DNA of 41,262 nucleotides from UBA4844 sp050943255 (GCA_050943255.1 JBMNOV010000013.1:1-41262), one strand, 5' to 3'; positions 16,515 through 25,496 are shown, numbered from the stretch's first letter. Numbers and translations: made by a program. Notes: a model not told the origin generated them from the sequence alone.

Positions 16515-17864
16515 CTATTTCCCTTCACTCATTCTTCGCTGAATAAAGTTAGTATATACCTCTCCCCTTTGAAAAAAGGCATTATCCAATACCTGAAGAT
16601 GAAATGGTATGGTTGTAGCTATATTTTCTATTTGAAACTCTCTTAATGCCCTTTTCATTCTTGGAATTAATTCTTTGCGATTAGGAGCCCATACTATTAG
16701 CTTGGCCACCATAGAATCATAATATGGCGGTATAATATAATTCGTATATACTGATGAATCTATTCTAACACCAGGCCCACCAGGGATGAGATACCGTCCA
16801 ACCTTTCCCGGTGAAGGCCGGAAATCATTATTAGGATCTTCCGCATTAATCCGACATTCCATTGCACAACCATATATTTTAATATCATCCTGGGTATACG
16901 TTAGATGTTCTCCTGCTGCAATCTTTATCTGCTCTTTTACAATATCAATTCCAGTGATCATTTCCGTTACTGGATGTTCCACCTGAATACGAGTATTCAT
17001 TTCAATAAAATAAAATTTTCGATCAGTGTCAACCAAAAATTCAACTGTACCCGCGCTATAATAGCCTGCTGCCCGGGCAGCATTAACTGCAACCGTACCC
17101 ATACGATTGCGCAATTCTTCATCAAGAAAAACTGAAGGAGCCTCCTCTAGGAGCTTTTGATTACGTCTTTGTAATGAACAATCCCTCTCTCCTAGATGAA
17201 TTATATCGCCGTATTCGTCCCCCAGTATCTGGAATTCAATATGTCGGGGTTCTTCAATGTATTTCTCCATGTAAACTTCGTTATTATCAAAGGCAGCTCC
17301 CGCCTCCATTTTGGCCATTTCCAAAGATTCTTTTAATGACTCTTCACCGTGGGCTAAGCGCATACCCTTGCCTCCTCCCCCGGCTGAGGCTTTTATCATT
17401 ACCGGATAACCGATTTGCCGTGCTGTTTCTATAGCTTCCTCAAATGTCTTAACAGCCCCAATACTTCCAGGCACCAAGGGAACGCCCACTTTACTAACAA
17501 TTTCCCGAGCTTTAACTTTGTCACCCATAAGCCTTATGACCTGCGGCTTGGGACCTATAAACTTTATTCCATGTGTATCACAAAGCTCAGCGAAGTAAGC
17601 ATTTTCAGCTAAAAAGCCGTATCCCGGATGAATTGCATCTACTCCTTTATTTTTAGCTGCTGCTATTATATTAGCTATATTTAGGTAGCTTTCCCGGGCT
17701 GGCGGACCACCTATACAAACCTTTTCATCTGCTGCTTGCACATGGAGACTATCGCCATCAGCAGTTGAATAAACCGCAACCGTTTTTATTCCCAATTCCC
17801 TACATGCCCTAATAACCCTGAGCGCTATTTCCCCTCGATTAGCCACCATCACTTTCGAAAACAA
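16515..17864 (-). CDS. accC: biotin carboxylase subunit
   Basis: 449-residue ATP-grasp enzyme that carboxylates biotin on its carrier protein using bicarbonate and ATP. The N-terminus SKVMVANRGEIALRVIRACRELG is diagnostic. The glycine-rich ATP loop ASAGGGGKGMR is at about residues 160-170, with GERDCSLQRRNQK, and the EMNTRIQVEHPVTE active-site segment at about 285. The start was moved to TTG 17864, because GAGGTGG then lies just upstream and the N-terminus matches AccC proteins; the stop of the upstream gene is 10 bases away. The partner carboxyltransferase-BCCP fusion is immediately upstream, so it may serve pyruvate carboxylation as well as, or instead of, acetyl-CoA carboxylation. Confidence 0.95.
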   Translation of the reverse strand: MFSKVMVANRGEIALRVIRACRELGIKTVAVYSTADGDSLHVQAADEKVCIGGPPARESYLNIANIIAAAKNKGVDAIHPGYGFLAENAYFAELCDTHGIKFIGPKPQVIRLMGDKVKAREIVSKVGVPLVPGSIGAVKTFEEAIETARQIGYPVMIKASAGGGGKGMRLAHGEESLKESLEMAKMEAGAAFDNNEVYMEKYIEEPRHIEFQILGDEYGDIIHLGERDCSLQRRNQKLLEEAPSVFLDEELRNRMGTVAVNAARAAGYYSAGTVEFLVDTDRKFYFIEMNTRIQVEHPVTEMITGIDIVKEQIKIAAGEHLTYTQDDIKIYGCAMECRINAEDPNNDFRPSPGKVGRYLIPGGPGVRIDSSVYTNYIIPPYYDSMVAKLIVWAPNRKELIPRMKRALREFQIENIATTIPFHLQVLDNAFFQRGEVYTNFIQRRMSEGK

Positions 17865-17874
17865 TGTACCACCT

Positions 17875-19779
17875 CTAATCTTTTTCAATCAGGAATAATG
17901 GCTGGCCATATTCAACTGCCTCTGCATTACGCACTAGAATATCAACAATAGTTCCAGAAACTTCTGATTTGATCTCATTCATTAATTTCATAGCCTCTAA
18001 TATGCAAAGTGTCTGCCCAAAACTAACTTTGTCTCCTAATTTAACAAAAGGTTGGGCATCCGGTGCAGGCGCAGCATAAAAGGTAGCTACCATTGGAGCT
18101 ACCACCTCTGTAATCTCGCGATTACTCCCCGGTATAATACCAATAGCTTCCTCCTTAACAGAAGTTGGTTCCTTAGTACCAGCAACATCCCGCTTATCTT
18201 GTAAAGCTCCGTTGGTTTTGCGCAAACTAAGCTTATAATCATCCTTCTGCAGATCCAATTCTGTAATGCTGGTTTTGTCAAGCATTAAAATTAATTCTCT
18301 TATCTCCTCGATATTCATTTCATTATCCCCTCTAATTTGAATCTCTTCAGCCCCTTCTGCCGGTGACTGAACTACTGATTGTTTCTCATCTTTCAGTTCT
18401 TCCCCAACTTCATCATGGGTAGATATCTGGGGAATATCTTCTAGGTTTCTTTCCTGGCGATATTTAAAAAATTTAAGTGCTACCTGAGGAAACAGGGCAT
18501 AGGTTAGGATATCTTCATCTCTATCAGTCCAAGCTTGTGCTTCCCGGCAAGACTTCTCCCAGGCAGGATCGAGCATATCAGCTGGTCTAACCTTAATTAT
18601 CTCCTCATCACCAATAATCTTCTTTCTAATTTCTTCTTTTATATCTACTGGAGGTTTTCCATAATAACCCCGTACATAGTCCTTGACCTCTCCCGGACAT
18701 AATTTGTACCTCTCACCCATTAAAACATTTAGTACTGCCTGTATGCCTATTATTTGGCTAGTTGGGGTTACTAGTGGCGGATAGCCCAAGTCTTCTCTTA
18801 CCTGGGGAATTTCTTGTAAAACTTCATCTATACGGTGTGCTGCTTTCTGCTGTTCTAATTGGGAATGAAAATTAGATATCATCCCTCCCGGAACCTGATG
18901 CTCAAATACCTTCATGTCTGATATCCGGGTTACTCCACGTTCAAAGCCCTTATGTTTGCGCAACTGTTCGAAGTGGGTAGCAATTTTAAATAATTTGTGT
19001 AACTCCATGCCTGTATCCCACTCGGTACCTTGAAGAGCACGCACAATAGTTTCTACAGGCGGCTGGGAAGAACCAAAAGCCATGGGTACACTAGCAGTAT
19101 CAATAATATCCACCCCAGCCTCTACCGCTTTTATCAGGGTAGCAATAGCTAATCCGCCAATATAGTGAGTATGCAGTTGAATAGGTATATCCAGGTTTTT
19201 CTTTAACGCACGTACGAGCTGGTAAGAAGCATAAGGTGCAAGCAGGCCAGCCATATCCTTAATACATATAGAATCTGCCCCCATGTCCCTTAGGTGTAAT
19301 GCGGTCTCAACAAAATGCTGAACCGAATGAACCGGGCTTATGGTATATACTACACATGGTTGAACATGTTTACCCGTTTTTTTAATAGCTTTCATACATG
19401 TTTTAAGATTGCGAATATCGTTAAGGGCATCAAATACCCTAAATATATCAATACCATTTTCAGCCGATTTTTCTACGAATTTTTCCACGATATCATCAGG
19501 ATAATGGTTATACCCCACTAATGATTGACCTCTTAAGAGCATCTGTAGTTTGGTCTGCTTAATTTCCCGGCGAATTGATCTTAGTCGATCCCAAGGGTCT
19601 TCGTTAAGGTAACGAATACATACATCGAAGGTAGCTCCACCCCATACCTCCAGTGAATAGTATCCTACACTATCCAGATCATGAAGTACAGGTATCATAT
19701 CATCAGTGGTCATCCTGGTAGCCCATAGGCTCTGGTGCCCATCTCTTAAACTAGTATCAGTAATATTAATCCGTGCCAT
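17875..19779 (-). CDS. PycB/OadA-type carboxyltransferase fused to an AccB-like biotin carrier
   Basis: 634 residues. About residues 1-455 are a pyruvate/oxaloacetate carboxyltransferase (TIM barrel plus conserved C-terminal region). They show DTSLRDGHQSLWATRM with the metal-ligand Asp, CIKDMAGLL with the active-site Lys, and LHTHYIGG with the metal-binding His pair. The last part of that barrel has SSQPPVE where TSQP is usual. After an acidic linker, residues 488-634 are a complete AccB-like protein: MNIEEIRELILMLDKTSI, a helical region, and the biotinyl domain with EAMKLMNE, whose Lys carries biotin. At the junction the DNA has AGAGGGG nine bases before an in-frame ATG (18318), so the carrier may also be made separately as 147 residues. 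Together with accC it could form a two-gene pyruvate carboxylase. Confidence 0.9.
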   Translation of the reverse strand: MARINITDTSLRDGHQSLWATRMTTDDMIPVLHDLDSVGYYSLEVWGGATFDVCIRYLNEDPWDRLRSIRREIKQTKLQMLLRGQSLVGYNHYPDDIVEKFVEKSAENGIDIFRVFDALNDIRNLKTCMKAIKKTGKHVQPCVVYTISPVHSVQHFVETALHLRDMGADSICIKDMAGLLAPYASYQLVRALKKNLDIPIQLHTHYIGGLAIATLIKAVEAGVDIIDTASVPMAFGSSQPPVETIVRALQGTEWDTGMELHKLFKIATHFEQLRKHKGFERGVTRISDMKVFEHQVPGGMISNFHSQLEQQKAAHRIDEVLQEIPQVREDLGYPPLVTPTSQIIGIQAVLNVLMGERYKLCPGEVKDYVRGYYGKPPVDIKEEIRKKIIGDEEIIKVRPADMLDPAWEKSCREAQAWTDRDEDILTYALFPQVALKFFKYRQERNLEDIPQISTHDEVGEELKDEKQSVVQSPAEGAEEIQIRGDNEMNIEEIRELILMLDKTSITELDLQKDDYKLSLRKTNGALQDKRDVAGTKEPTSVKEEAIGIIPGSNREITEVVAPMVATFYAAPAPDAQPFVKLGDKVSFGQTLCILEAMKLMNEIKSEVSGTIVDILVRNAEAVEYGQPLFLIEKD

Positions 19780-19806
19780 TAATTAACCTCCAGTATAACA
19801 ACGGTA

Positions 19807-19824
19807 GTAAGGTAAATACCTTAC
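19807..19824. promoter_or_regulatory. inverted repeat in the carboxylase leader
   Basis: Perfect 7-bp inverted repeat around a 4-base centre, GTAAGGTATTTACCTTAC on the coding strand. It closely resembles the repeat lying in the promoter spacer upstream (19892-19910, ATAAGGTATTATTCCTTAT); both share TAAGGTATT and CCTTA. Two like-patterned sites suggest one regulator binding upstream of and within the leader. The regulator is unknown. Confidence 0.45.
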
Positions 19825-19842
19825 ATTAATCTATATATTAAA

Positions 19843-19868
19843 TAGACTCAGGGAAGTTCCTGAGTCTA
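19843..19868 (-). terminator. terminator-like hairpin after spoIIIAH / in the carboxylase leader
   Basis: Perfect 10-bp stem TAGACTCAGG / CCTGAGTCTA with a 6-base loop, followed on the coding strand by TTTAATATAT. It can end the spoIIIA transcript. Because it lies downstream of the candidate carboxylase promoter, it would also be read in the carboxylase leader and could attenuate it. The U-tract is short (three). Confidence 0.55.
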
Positions 19869-19888
19869 ATGAAAATATATTTGATACT

Positions 19889-19918
19889 ATTATAAGGAAT
19901 AATACCTTATTATTTCAA
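19889..19918 (-). promoter_or_regulatory. sigma-A-like promoter for the carboxylase genes, with inverted repeat in the spacer
   Basis: On the coding strand: -35 TTGAAA (19918-19913), 18-base spacer, -10 TATAAT (19894-19889). An inverted repeat with ATAAGG / CCTTAT arms occupies most of the spacer and runs into the -10. A repressor bound there would block polymerase. The start would be near 19882, leaving a leader of about 100 bases. Confidence 0.5.
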
Positions 19919-19948
19919 TGATTTTTATTCATGTATACATTAATAGGA

Positions 19949-20494
19949 TTATTCATCCCGGAAAACCATGCTTATTTCTTCTTGACTAATCCCTAAGACA
20001 GGGGATATAATTTCTTTTATTTCATCCTCGCTTATAATAGCAGCTGAACCTTTTATGATTACTGTACTCATAGCTGGTTCACTTATAATAACACATTCCG
20101 CTATACCCCGAGATTTTACTAGATTCTCGGCCTTCATTTCCTTATCAATGTCTTCCATAATTCGCATTATTCTCATTGAAGCTGCTTCCCGAGCCGGCTG
20201 AGCCTGTTCTTCATTACTGGATAATTCCTGCAGCATATGTATTTCCCGGCTACGGTTACGTTCCCTTTGTAAGCGGTATTCAGCAAAAAACTCGCCATCT
20301 TTATTATTTACTATTGACTGCTCTAAATTATTAACTACTTGGTTTACATCATTAACTTGGGTATTGTTATTTACAGGCCCTTCCAGGTTTTTGTCACTGT
20401 TACCGCCCACAAATATGCTGCCTGCCACAATTACTATAAATAAAAGACTTACCCCCAGTAATTTTTTTTTGATTTTAGGTAATGTAAATACCAT
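19949..20494 (-). CDS. spoIIIAH: stage III sporulation protein AH
   Basis: 181 residues: a short basic N-terminus, one membrane helix (about residues 13-30, LGVSLLFIVIVAGSIFVGG) and an extracytoplasmic part. A helical EQAQPAREAASMRIMRIMEDIDKE segment is followed by a C-terminal ring-building domain (CVIISEPAMSTVIIKG...ISQEEISMVF). SpoIIIAH in the mother-cell membrane pairs with SpoIIQ in the forespore membrane to form the feeding-channel complex. The ATG has GGAGGGAAAGG in front. It is the last gene of the spoIIIA operon. Confidence 0.94.
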   Translation of the reverse strand: MVFTLPKIKKKLLGVSLLFIVIVAGSIFVGGNSDKNLEGPVNNNTQVNDVNQVVNNLEQSIVNNKDGEFFAEYRLQRERNRSREIHMLQELSSNEEQAQPAREAASMRIMRIMEDIDKEMKAENLVKSRGIAECVIISEPAMSTVIIKGSAAIISEDEIKEIISPVLGISQEEISMVFRDE

Positions 20495-20513
20495 CCTTTC
20501 CCTCCTTTTCCTT

Positions 20514-21086
20514 CTAAAGCTGCCCCGGCATTACACATACCTGATGCGGCGATATATTTAACAATGTAGCAGTCGCTTGTATCAACTTTTCCTGGATATG
20601 ATGAGAACTAGCACCTTGAGCTACTACCAGCACCCCAAGGACTTCCGGGGTTTTATTCTCCACTAATAGAGGCGATCCGGCAGTTACAGCCAAATCGCGA
20701 ACAATACTGCTTTCACTTGTTTGCTTCTTGGCTCCGTTCTGGTTTTCTTCAATCTTCCTGGTTTCATTACGGGTATTGGCAGCATAAGTTTTTAATCCTT
20801 CTGAAGCTAGGCTGATACTTACTTCAACTTTACCCGCCCCCTCAATTCGTGATAATATATATTCTAACTCTGAGGCCAAGTCATTGTTTATTTTCCGGTT
20901 CTCCTTATTAGTAACGTTGGTTGAGCTAATACTATTATTTATAGTATCGGTACGGGTAATCGGCCATATCAAAGCTAGCAGACCCAGACAAATAGCAATA
21001 ACCATTAGATATCTGCCCTTTTTGCCTGAGAATAGATTTTGTCCGGCTTTGTCCTGGTTATCTCCTCTAATCCATTCATAAAACAA
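20514..21086 (-). CDS. spoIIIAG: stage III sporulation protein AG
   Basis: 190-residue single-span protein: an N-terminal cytoplasmic tail, a helix at about residues 26-43 (YLMVIAICLGLLALIWPIT) and an extracytoplasmic ring-building domain with LASELEYILSRIEGAGKVEVSISL and VLGVLVVAQGASSHHIQEKLIQAT. The start was moved downstream to TTG 21086, because GGGAGG then lies at the right distance; longer frames put that site inside the gene. SpoIIIAG forms a large ring in the mother-cell membrane channel. Confidence 0.94.
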   Translation of the reverse strand: MFYEWIRGDNQDKAGQNLFSGKKGRYLMVIAICLGLLALIWPITRTDTINNSISSTNVTNKENRKINNDLASELEYILSRIEGAGKVEVSISLASEGLKTYAANTRNETRKIEENQNGAKKQTSESSIVRDLAVTAGSPLLVENKTPEVLGVLVVAQGASSHHIQEKLIQATATLLNISPHQVCVMPGQL

Positions 21087-21090
21087 GAAT

Positions 21091-21684
21091 CTAACCTCCC
21101 TCATATTTAATTTCAATTTCTATATCCTTGAACCCATAAAAGTTGTTAATTACCCCCTTTATCTTTTCTTCCATCTGCTTTTTATCTTGTAACGGAATAG
21201 AATCCCCCCCCTCCAAAAAAGCATTCACTTCTTCATTTTCATCTTCATCCTCGGACGGAGTAGGTTGCTCTGGCCGTACTATCAAAACCAGTTTATTAAT
21301 TTCCCCTTCTTCTCCAAAGCTAGCGCTCGTCTCGACTTCTTTAACCCCAGGTATCAACATGGTTACTGCACTGATTTGCCCCTCTATTTTGTCTCTTAAG
21401 TTAACCTCCCCTGCGGTTACTATCTGTTGGTTAATACGGCTGCCCCGTTCCAGTATTTCTTTTTCCTGTTCCGGGCTTATCTGATAATCCCAAAGGTTTA
21501 CTTGGAAATCTCCCTTTTGAAATACTACATTCAAAACAGGATTTAAGACGCTAATAATAATAAACAAACCAATGGCAAAGCGAACAAACGGTTTTACTTT
21601 ACCTTCAGGTAGAAGGATTTCCATAAAACTCGCTAGGATGATTATAACTAGCACACTTTTTACTATTCCTATAAGTACATCCAT
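21091..21684 (-). CDS. spoIIIAF: stage III sporulation protein AF
   Basis: 197 residues with two N-terminal membrane helices (IVKSVLVIIILASFMEILLP and FVRFAIGLFIIISVLNPVL). The extracytoplasmic domain contains a low-complexity acidic patch (PSEDEDENEEVN) and ends in IKGVINNFYGFKDIEIEIKYEG. The pattern EILLPEGKVKPFVRFAIGLFI is characteristic. The ATG is preceded by CAGGAGGACGG. The spoIIIAG start follows the stop by four bases. Confidence 0.94.
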   Translation of the reverse strand: MDVLIGIVKSVLVIIILASFMEILLPEGKVKPFVRFAIGLFIIISVLNPVLNVVFQKGDFQVNLWDYQISPEQEKEILERGSRINQQIVTAGEVNLRDKIEGQISAVTMLIPGVKEVETSASFGEEGEINKLVLIVRPEQPTPSEDEDENEEVNAFLEGGDSIPLQDKKQMEEKIKGVINNFYGFKDIEIEIKYEGG

Positions 21685-21747
21685 AACCGTCCTCCTGCCT
21701 TATAAGGGTTACCAACAATTGCAATTATTTAAAATTGGGGATATGTG

Positions 21748-22977
21748 TTAGCGCAACATTCCCAGATTATTAGTCATTCCCACTACAATAGCAATCATAA
21801 TAAAGAACATTAACGCTACTGCTGCAACTGTTGCCAGCATTAAAAAAATGTGTGAACTCATAACTTCCAAAATAGCAGCCGTGCGTGAATCCCCTAAAGG
21901 CTCCACTATCGCAGCTGACAATTTATAAATCACAGCCATAGCAACAATTTTTAATAGTGGTGCTATAATAATCCCACAGATAACCAAGACTCCATATATA
22001 CCTAAAGCCTGTTTTACTAACATGACATAGCCGGCAGCTACCTCGACTGTATCGGAAAACATTTTTCCAACAACTGGTATGGCATTATCGGTAACAAATT
22101 TTGTCGTTCGCAAAGCTATTTTATCTAAGGTAGCAGCGTAAATAGCCCTTAGACTGATAAAGCCTACAAAGATGGTAACAAAAAACCCCAGTGATATTTG
22201 GGCCATTTGAGTAAAGAATTTGGCCATCCTCTGTACCTTTAAAGTATCTGATATATGGTTGACCAGATTTAATATGGCCGATAATATTATTAAAGGAAAA
22301 ACAACATTTTTTATAGTAACAGCAAAAGCAGTTGCTCCAGACATTAATAAAGGCAAAAGCATGGTAGCACTGTTGATGTTGCCTAAACCTGCACATAATA
22401 CTAGCATCTGGGGAAGCATGGCAGTCATAAATCCGACCATACTATCTATACTTTGCTGGGCAATATTGAGCACTATCTTAAATGAACTGAGAGCTATAGC
22501 AGCTAAAGCCATGAAACAAGCTAGATAAGACATTTTAGCTACTGAAGAAGAAAAAGCGGTCTGCAGGTTAATGATTAGAGCTGCTATTACTGATAAAATT
22601 AACAATCTCCCAAGTAAGGTGGAATTGGTTAGTATCTCTTTAAATAATAGATGCAGAATACTCTCCCCTGCTTCCTTAGTACTAAACTGCCAATCACCTT
22701 TAACAAAATCTATTATCCACTCTTTAAGGCCTTTTTCCCCCATTAGCGACGAAATCTCTGTATCTAATTTATCCCTATATTCCTCCAATGCAAGAAAATC
22801 AAGGTCTTGTATGGTTTCCTCAAAAGAGAAAACTGGTTCACTTGAACTTGCCCAAACAACCAAAGGAAAAATTATACTTGTAAATACAATAAACAAGATT
22901 ATAACTGAAATAAGATAAATACGTATATTGGAGGCTATAACAGATTTGGTCTCAATAGTTTTTTTTAATGTCACCAT
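21748..22977 (-). CDS. spoIIIAE: stage III sporulation protein AE
   Basis: 409-residue polytopic protein. It has an N-terminal signal-like helix (SNIRIYLISVIILFIVFTSIIFPLVVWASS), a soluble stretch with LDFLALEEYRDKLDTEISSLM, and then about seven to eight membrane segments, including the conserved FVTDNAIPVVGKMFSDTVEVAAGYVMLVKQALG region. The start is ATG 22977 with GGGAGGG about ten bases upstream; a longer frame lacks a ribosome binding site. It is the largest membrane component of the SpoIIIA complex. Confidence 0.95.
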   Translation of the reverse strand: MVTLKKTIETKSVIASNIRIYLISVIILFIVFTSIIFPLVVWASSSEPVFSFEETIQDLDFLALEEYRDKLDTEISSLMGEKGLKEWIIDFVKGDWQFSTKEAGESILHLLFKEILTNSTLLGRLLILSVIAALIINLQTAFSSSVAKMSYLACFMALAAIALSSFKIVLNIAQQSIDSMVGFMTAMLPQMLVLCAGLGNINSATMLLPLLMSGATAFAVTIKNVVFPLIILSAILNLVNHISDTLKVQRMAKFFTQMAQISLGFFVTIFVGFISLRAIYAATLDKIALRTTKFVTDNAIPVVGKMFSDTVEVAAGYVMLVKQALGIYGVLVICGIIIAPLLKIVAMAVIYKLSAAIVEPLGDSRTAAILEVMSSHIFLMLATVAAVALMFFIMIAIVVGMTNNLGMLR

Positions 22978-23135
22978 CAGTAATACTCCCTCCCCGCAAT
23001 TACCAGGGATATAGTTAAAAAAAGGCAACTTTAAACTCGGCTGTTTTCAAACTACAATCTATTGAAAATCTTAATCACCTTACAGATATGCCCTATGCTA
23101 CGATTTCTCTATACCCTTATTCTTTTATTCTTTGC

Positions 23136-23525
23136 TTATCCAGGCATTAGCTGTAGAAGTGACTCTAGAATGGCAATCATTATAGGTAGAGCTAGTACAG
23201 CAATAATAATTTTAGAGGCAAATTCTACTTTTTTGGCTACTGCTTGCTCTCCGGCATCGTTACAAATTGAAGCGGCAAATTCACCTAAATAAGCTACTCC
23301 TAATATCTTTAATATTGTTGCCAGAAAAAAGTAATTTACTTGAGCCCTTCTGGTTAACTCCTCCATTACGTTAATAATGGAAGCCATCTTTCCCATCATC
23401 AAAGTAAAGATAATAATACCGAAAACAATACTTAAAGCTACGGCCAATACTGGCCTTTCTTGTCGTAATATCATCAGTAGGATAGTTGTTACTAAAGCTA
23501 GTCCAACTACTTGAGCAATTTCCAT
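23136..23525 (-). CDS. spoIIIAD: stage III sporulation protein AD
   Basis: 129-residue hydrophobic protein with three to four membrane helices (VVGLALVTTILLMIL, PVLAVALSIVFGIIIFTLMM, YFFLATILKILGVAYLGEFAASIC, IIIAVLALPIMIAILESLL). The motif KILGVAYLGEFAASICNDAGE is highly typical. The second ATG (23525) is preferred to the one at 23531, since AAGGAG is then eight bases away. Confidence 0.94.
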   Translation of the reverse strand: MEIAQVVGLALVTTILLMILRQERPVLAVALSIVFGIIIFTLMMGKMASIINVMEELTRRAQVNYFFLATILKILGVAYLGEFAASICNDAGEQAVAKKVEFASKIIIAVLALPIMIAILESLLQLMPG

Positions 23526-23537
23526 TGACATCGCTCC

Positions 23538-23732
23538 TTATAAATTGAACACAGATCTTACTACCGTAAAAAGTTGGTTCATCAGCTGTACGACTATTAT
23601 TAAAACTATTACTACTCCAGCTAATGTTAACATCTCTGCCTGTTCTTCTTTCTTGGCCTGCTTGAGTACAATCGATAATACTGAGATAAGTATACCTATC
23701 CCTGCTATACGGAAAATAATCTCAATGTTCAC
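23538..23732 (-). CDS. spoIIIAC: stage III sporulation protein AC
   Basis: 64-residue protein with two membrane helices (IIFRIAGIGILISVLSIVLKQ and MLTLAGVVIVLIIVVQLMNQLF), joined by a charged turn KKEEQAEM. The start is GTG with GGGGGCGG upstream. The size and hairpin topology match SpoIIIAC. Confidence 0.94.
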   Translation of the reverse strand: MNIEIIFRIAGIGILISVLSIVLKQAKKEEQAEMLTLAGVVIVLIIVVQLMNQLFTVVRSVFNL

Positions 23733-23776
23733 CTAGAACCGCCCCCTTTTCTTTTAACGTTAATATCTTTTTGTTG

Positions 23777-24298
23777 TTAAATTAGCAGCAAAACTATGAC
23801 AGCCCCAATAATGAAACCTCCATAAGACCATAGTTTGCGTCCTGATTTTACATCTTCACGTGCCTTCTCCTGATGCATTCTCAGCTCTTCCTGCAACAAT
23901 TGAAAAACCTTTTTTTGCTCACCAGCTTCTGACATACCTATTTGAGAAGAAATACTTTCTAAAAGGTTTATATCCCCCGGACTAAGTGCAGAAATACGAG
24001 CTAACTTTTTTATTCCTGCTCTCCATGCTTCTTCAGCTGTAGTACCTTCTCGTGATTGCAACAATTCAGCACTTTCTTCAAATAAAACTGAGGTCGGCTT
24101 TCCACAGAATATTGCAGTTCGTGACAAAGCTCGAGATAATGGAGTATAGGTATAAGTAACCTCTTTTTCCAAAAACCCGATGGCTAAACGAATATTATTC
24201 AACTCGTTAACCCTATATTCTAAATCCCTAGCCTTACTTAAGCCCCAACTTCCGAATCCTGCTACTATCAGGGCAATACCTATGGTTTTAAATAGCAT
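23777..24298 (-). CDS. spoIIIAB: stage III sporulation protein AB
   Basis: 173 residues: an N-terminal membrane helix (TIGIALIVAGFGSWGL), a long helical cytoplasmic part (LEYRVNELNNIRLAIGFLEKEVTYTYTPL is the family signature region) and a C-terminal helix (LWSYGGFIIGAVIVLLLI). The architecture is similar to type II secretion/pilus GspF halves. It starts at ATG 24298, three bases after the spoIIIAA stop. Confidence 0.94.
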   Translation of the reverse strand: MLFKTIGIALIVAGFGSWGLSKARDLEYRVNELNNIRLAIGFLEKEVTYTYTPLSRALSRTAIFCGKPTSVLFEESAELLQSREGTTAEEAWRAGIKKLARISALSPGDINLLESISSQIGMSEAGEQKKVFQLLQEELRMHQEKAREDVKSGRKLWSYGGFIIGAVIVLLLI

Positions 24299-24301
24299 AA
24301 A

Positions 24302-25258
24302 TTAACCCCACCTAATTATTTCGTTTATATGACCTGGTCCATTAACCCGCGAAAGAATTACTGCCATCTTAAAAGAATTGCTTGCCAATAACTCCTGCAT
24401 TATTGGACGCTTGTGTAATTCATCAATGGTACTGGCATGAACACTGCTAATTACTGCTATCCCAGCATTAACACATTCCTGTATAGCCTCAACATCTTCC
24501 TTCCTCCCAATTTCGTCAGTAATAATTACCTGGGGGGAAAGTGATCTTAGAGCCATTACCATCCCTTTAGCCTTGGGACATGCATCAAGTACATCAGTTC
24601 GTGGCCCTACATCAAGTTGTGGTATACCTTGAAAACATCCAGCCAATTCTGAGCGCTCATCAACAACACTTACATTATAGGGTGGAAGCCACTTGCTCCC
24701 TTGAGAAAGTAAACGAGCTAAATCTCTTAATATCGTGGTTTTTCCGCAACGAGGAGGAGATATAATTAAAGCATTCTCAATAACACAGCCCTTTGCCCCC
24801 CTAATACGGGGGAGTAAAGGTAAAGCACAATCCTTTACCTGCCGTGCTATTCGAAAACACAAACTGGAAAAGTCCTTGATAGTTTTTATCGATTCACCTT
24901 GTAACACAACCTGTCCAGCCAACCCAACCCTGTGTCCACCTGTTACCGTAATAAAGCCTCTTCTGATTTCTTCCTCAAATGCATATAGCGAGTTATCACT
25001 TATAGATGCAATGGTACGATATAAGTCGTCTTCAACTACCCTATACCCTAATGTAATTTCTTCAGTTAACCTGGCCTGTCGGTCTAGGGTAAAATCACGA
25101 TCCCCAAGTTTTAGTAAAAGAGGTTGGCCGCAACGCAACCTAATTTCTTCTAGCTGCTGACAGCTGTCTTCTCCCAGATTAAGTAATAATTCCTTAACTG
25201 CTGAAGTAAAATAGGGAAGTATTTCACGACGAAATAATTCCTTACCAAACATATACAT
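24302..25258 (-). CDS. spoIIIAA: stage III sporulation protein AA, ATPase
   Basis: 318-residue cytoplasmic secretion-type ATPase presumed to power the SpoIIIA channel. The P-loop is SPPRCGKTTILRDLA (about residues 165-179), the Walker B-like region is VVDERSELAG, and the later segment VIITDEIGRKEDVEAIQ is typical. The N-terminal GHRVGLAGQV is conserved in the family. GGAGGTGAG precedes the ATG. It heads the operon, whose transcription in known species is driven by sigma-E in the mother cell. I found only a good -35-like GAATATT at 25303-25309 with a poor -10. Confidence 0.96.
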   Translation of the reverse strand: MYMFGKELFRREILPYFTSAVKELLLNLGEDSCQQLEEIRLRCGQPLLLKLGDRDFTLDRQARLTEEITLGYRVVEDDLYRTIASISDNSLYAFEEEIRRGFITVTGGHRVGLAGQVVLQGESIKTIKDFSSLCFRIARQVKDCALPLLPRIRGAKGCVIENALIISPPRCGKTTILRDLARLLSQGSKWLPPYNVSVVDERSELAGCFQGIPQLDVGPRTDVLDACPKAKGMVMALRSLSPQVIITDEIGRKEDVEAIQECVNAGIAVISSVHASTIDELHKRPIMQELLASNSFKMAVILSRVNGPGHINEIIRWG

Positions 25259-25352
25259 AACTCACCTCCCTGCTTTATCATAACTATTGGTTTTAACTGA
25301 AAAATATTCCATTTTGCTTTCAGCATCTTTATTAATTTCTCATTTCCTGAAC

Positions 25353-25390
25353 AAAAAAGCCCTTACCCGTATTACATAGGTAAGAGCTTT
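25353..25390 (-). terminator. strong Rho-independent terminator downstream of the zinc-ribbon gene
   Basis: Coding strand: AAAGC-T-CTTACC, an 11-base loop, GGTAAG-G-GCTTT, then a run of six T. The stem has 11 pairs with one internal mismatch. It separates the efp / zinc-ribbon transcript from spoIIIAA. Confidence 0.9.
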
Positions 25391-25496
25391 AATATTATCA
25401 ATATATAATTCTAATATTTATATTTTAGGAGTACTATGCAAAGGCTCAGCAATTCTCTAAAGAGACCGTACCTTTTTTATAAACTTGGCCTAAGCT

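Noticed and set aside
25282..25309. Sigma-E promoter before spoIIIAA
   Set aside because: GAATATT fits the -35 consensus well, but no acceptable -10 lies at the right spacing, so I did not list it as a feature.
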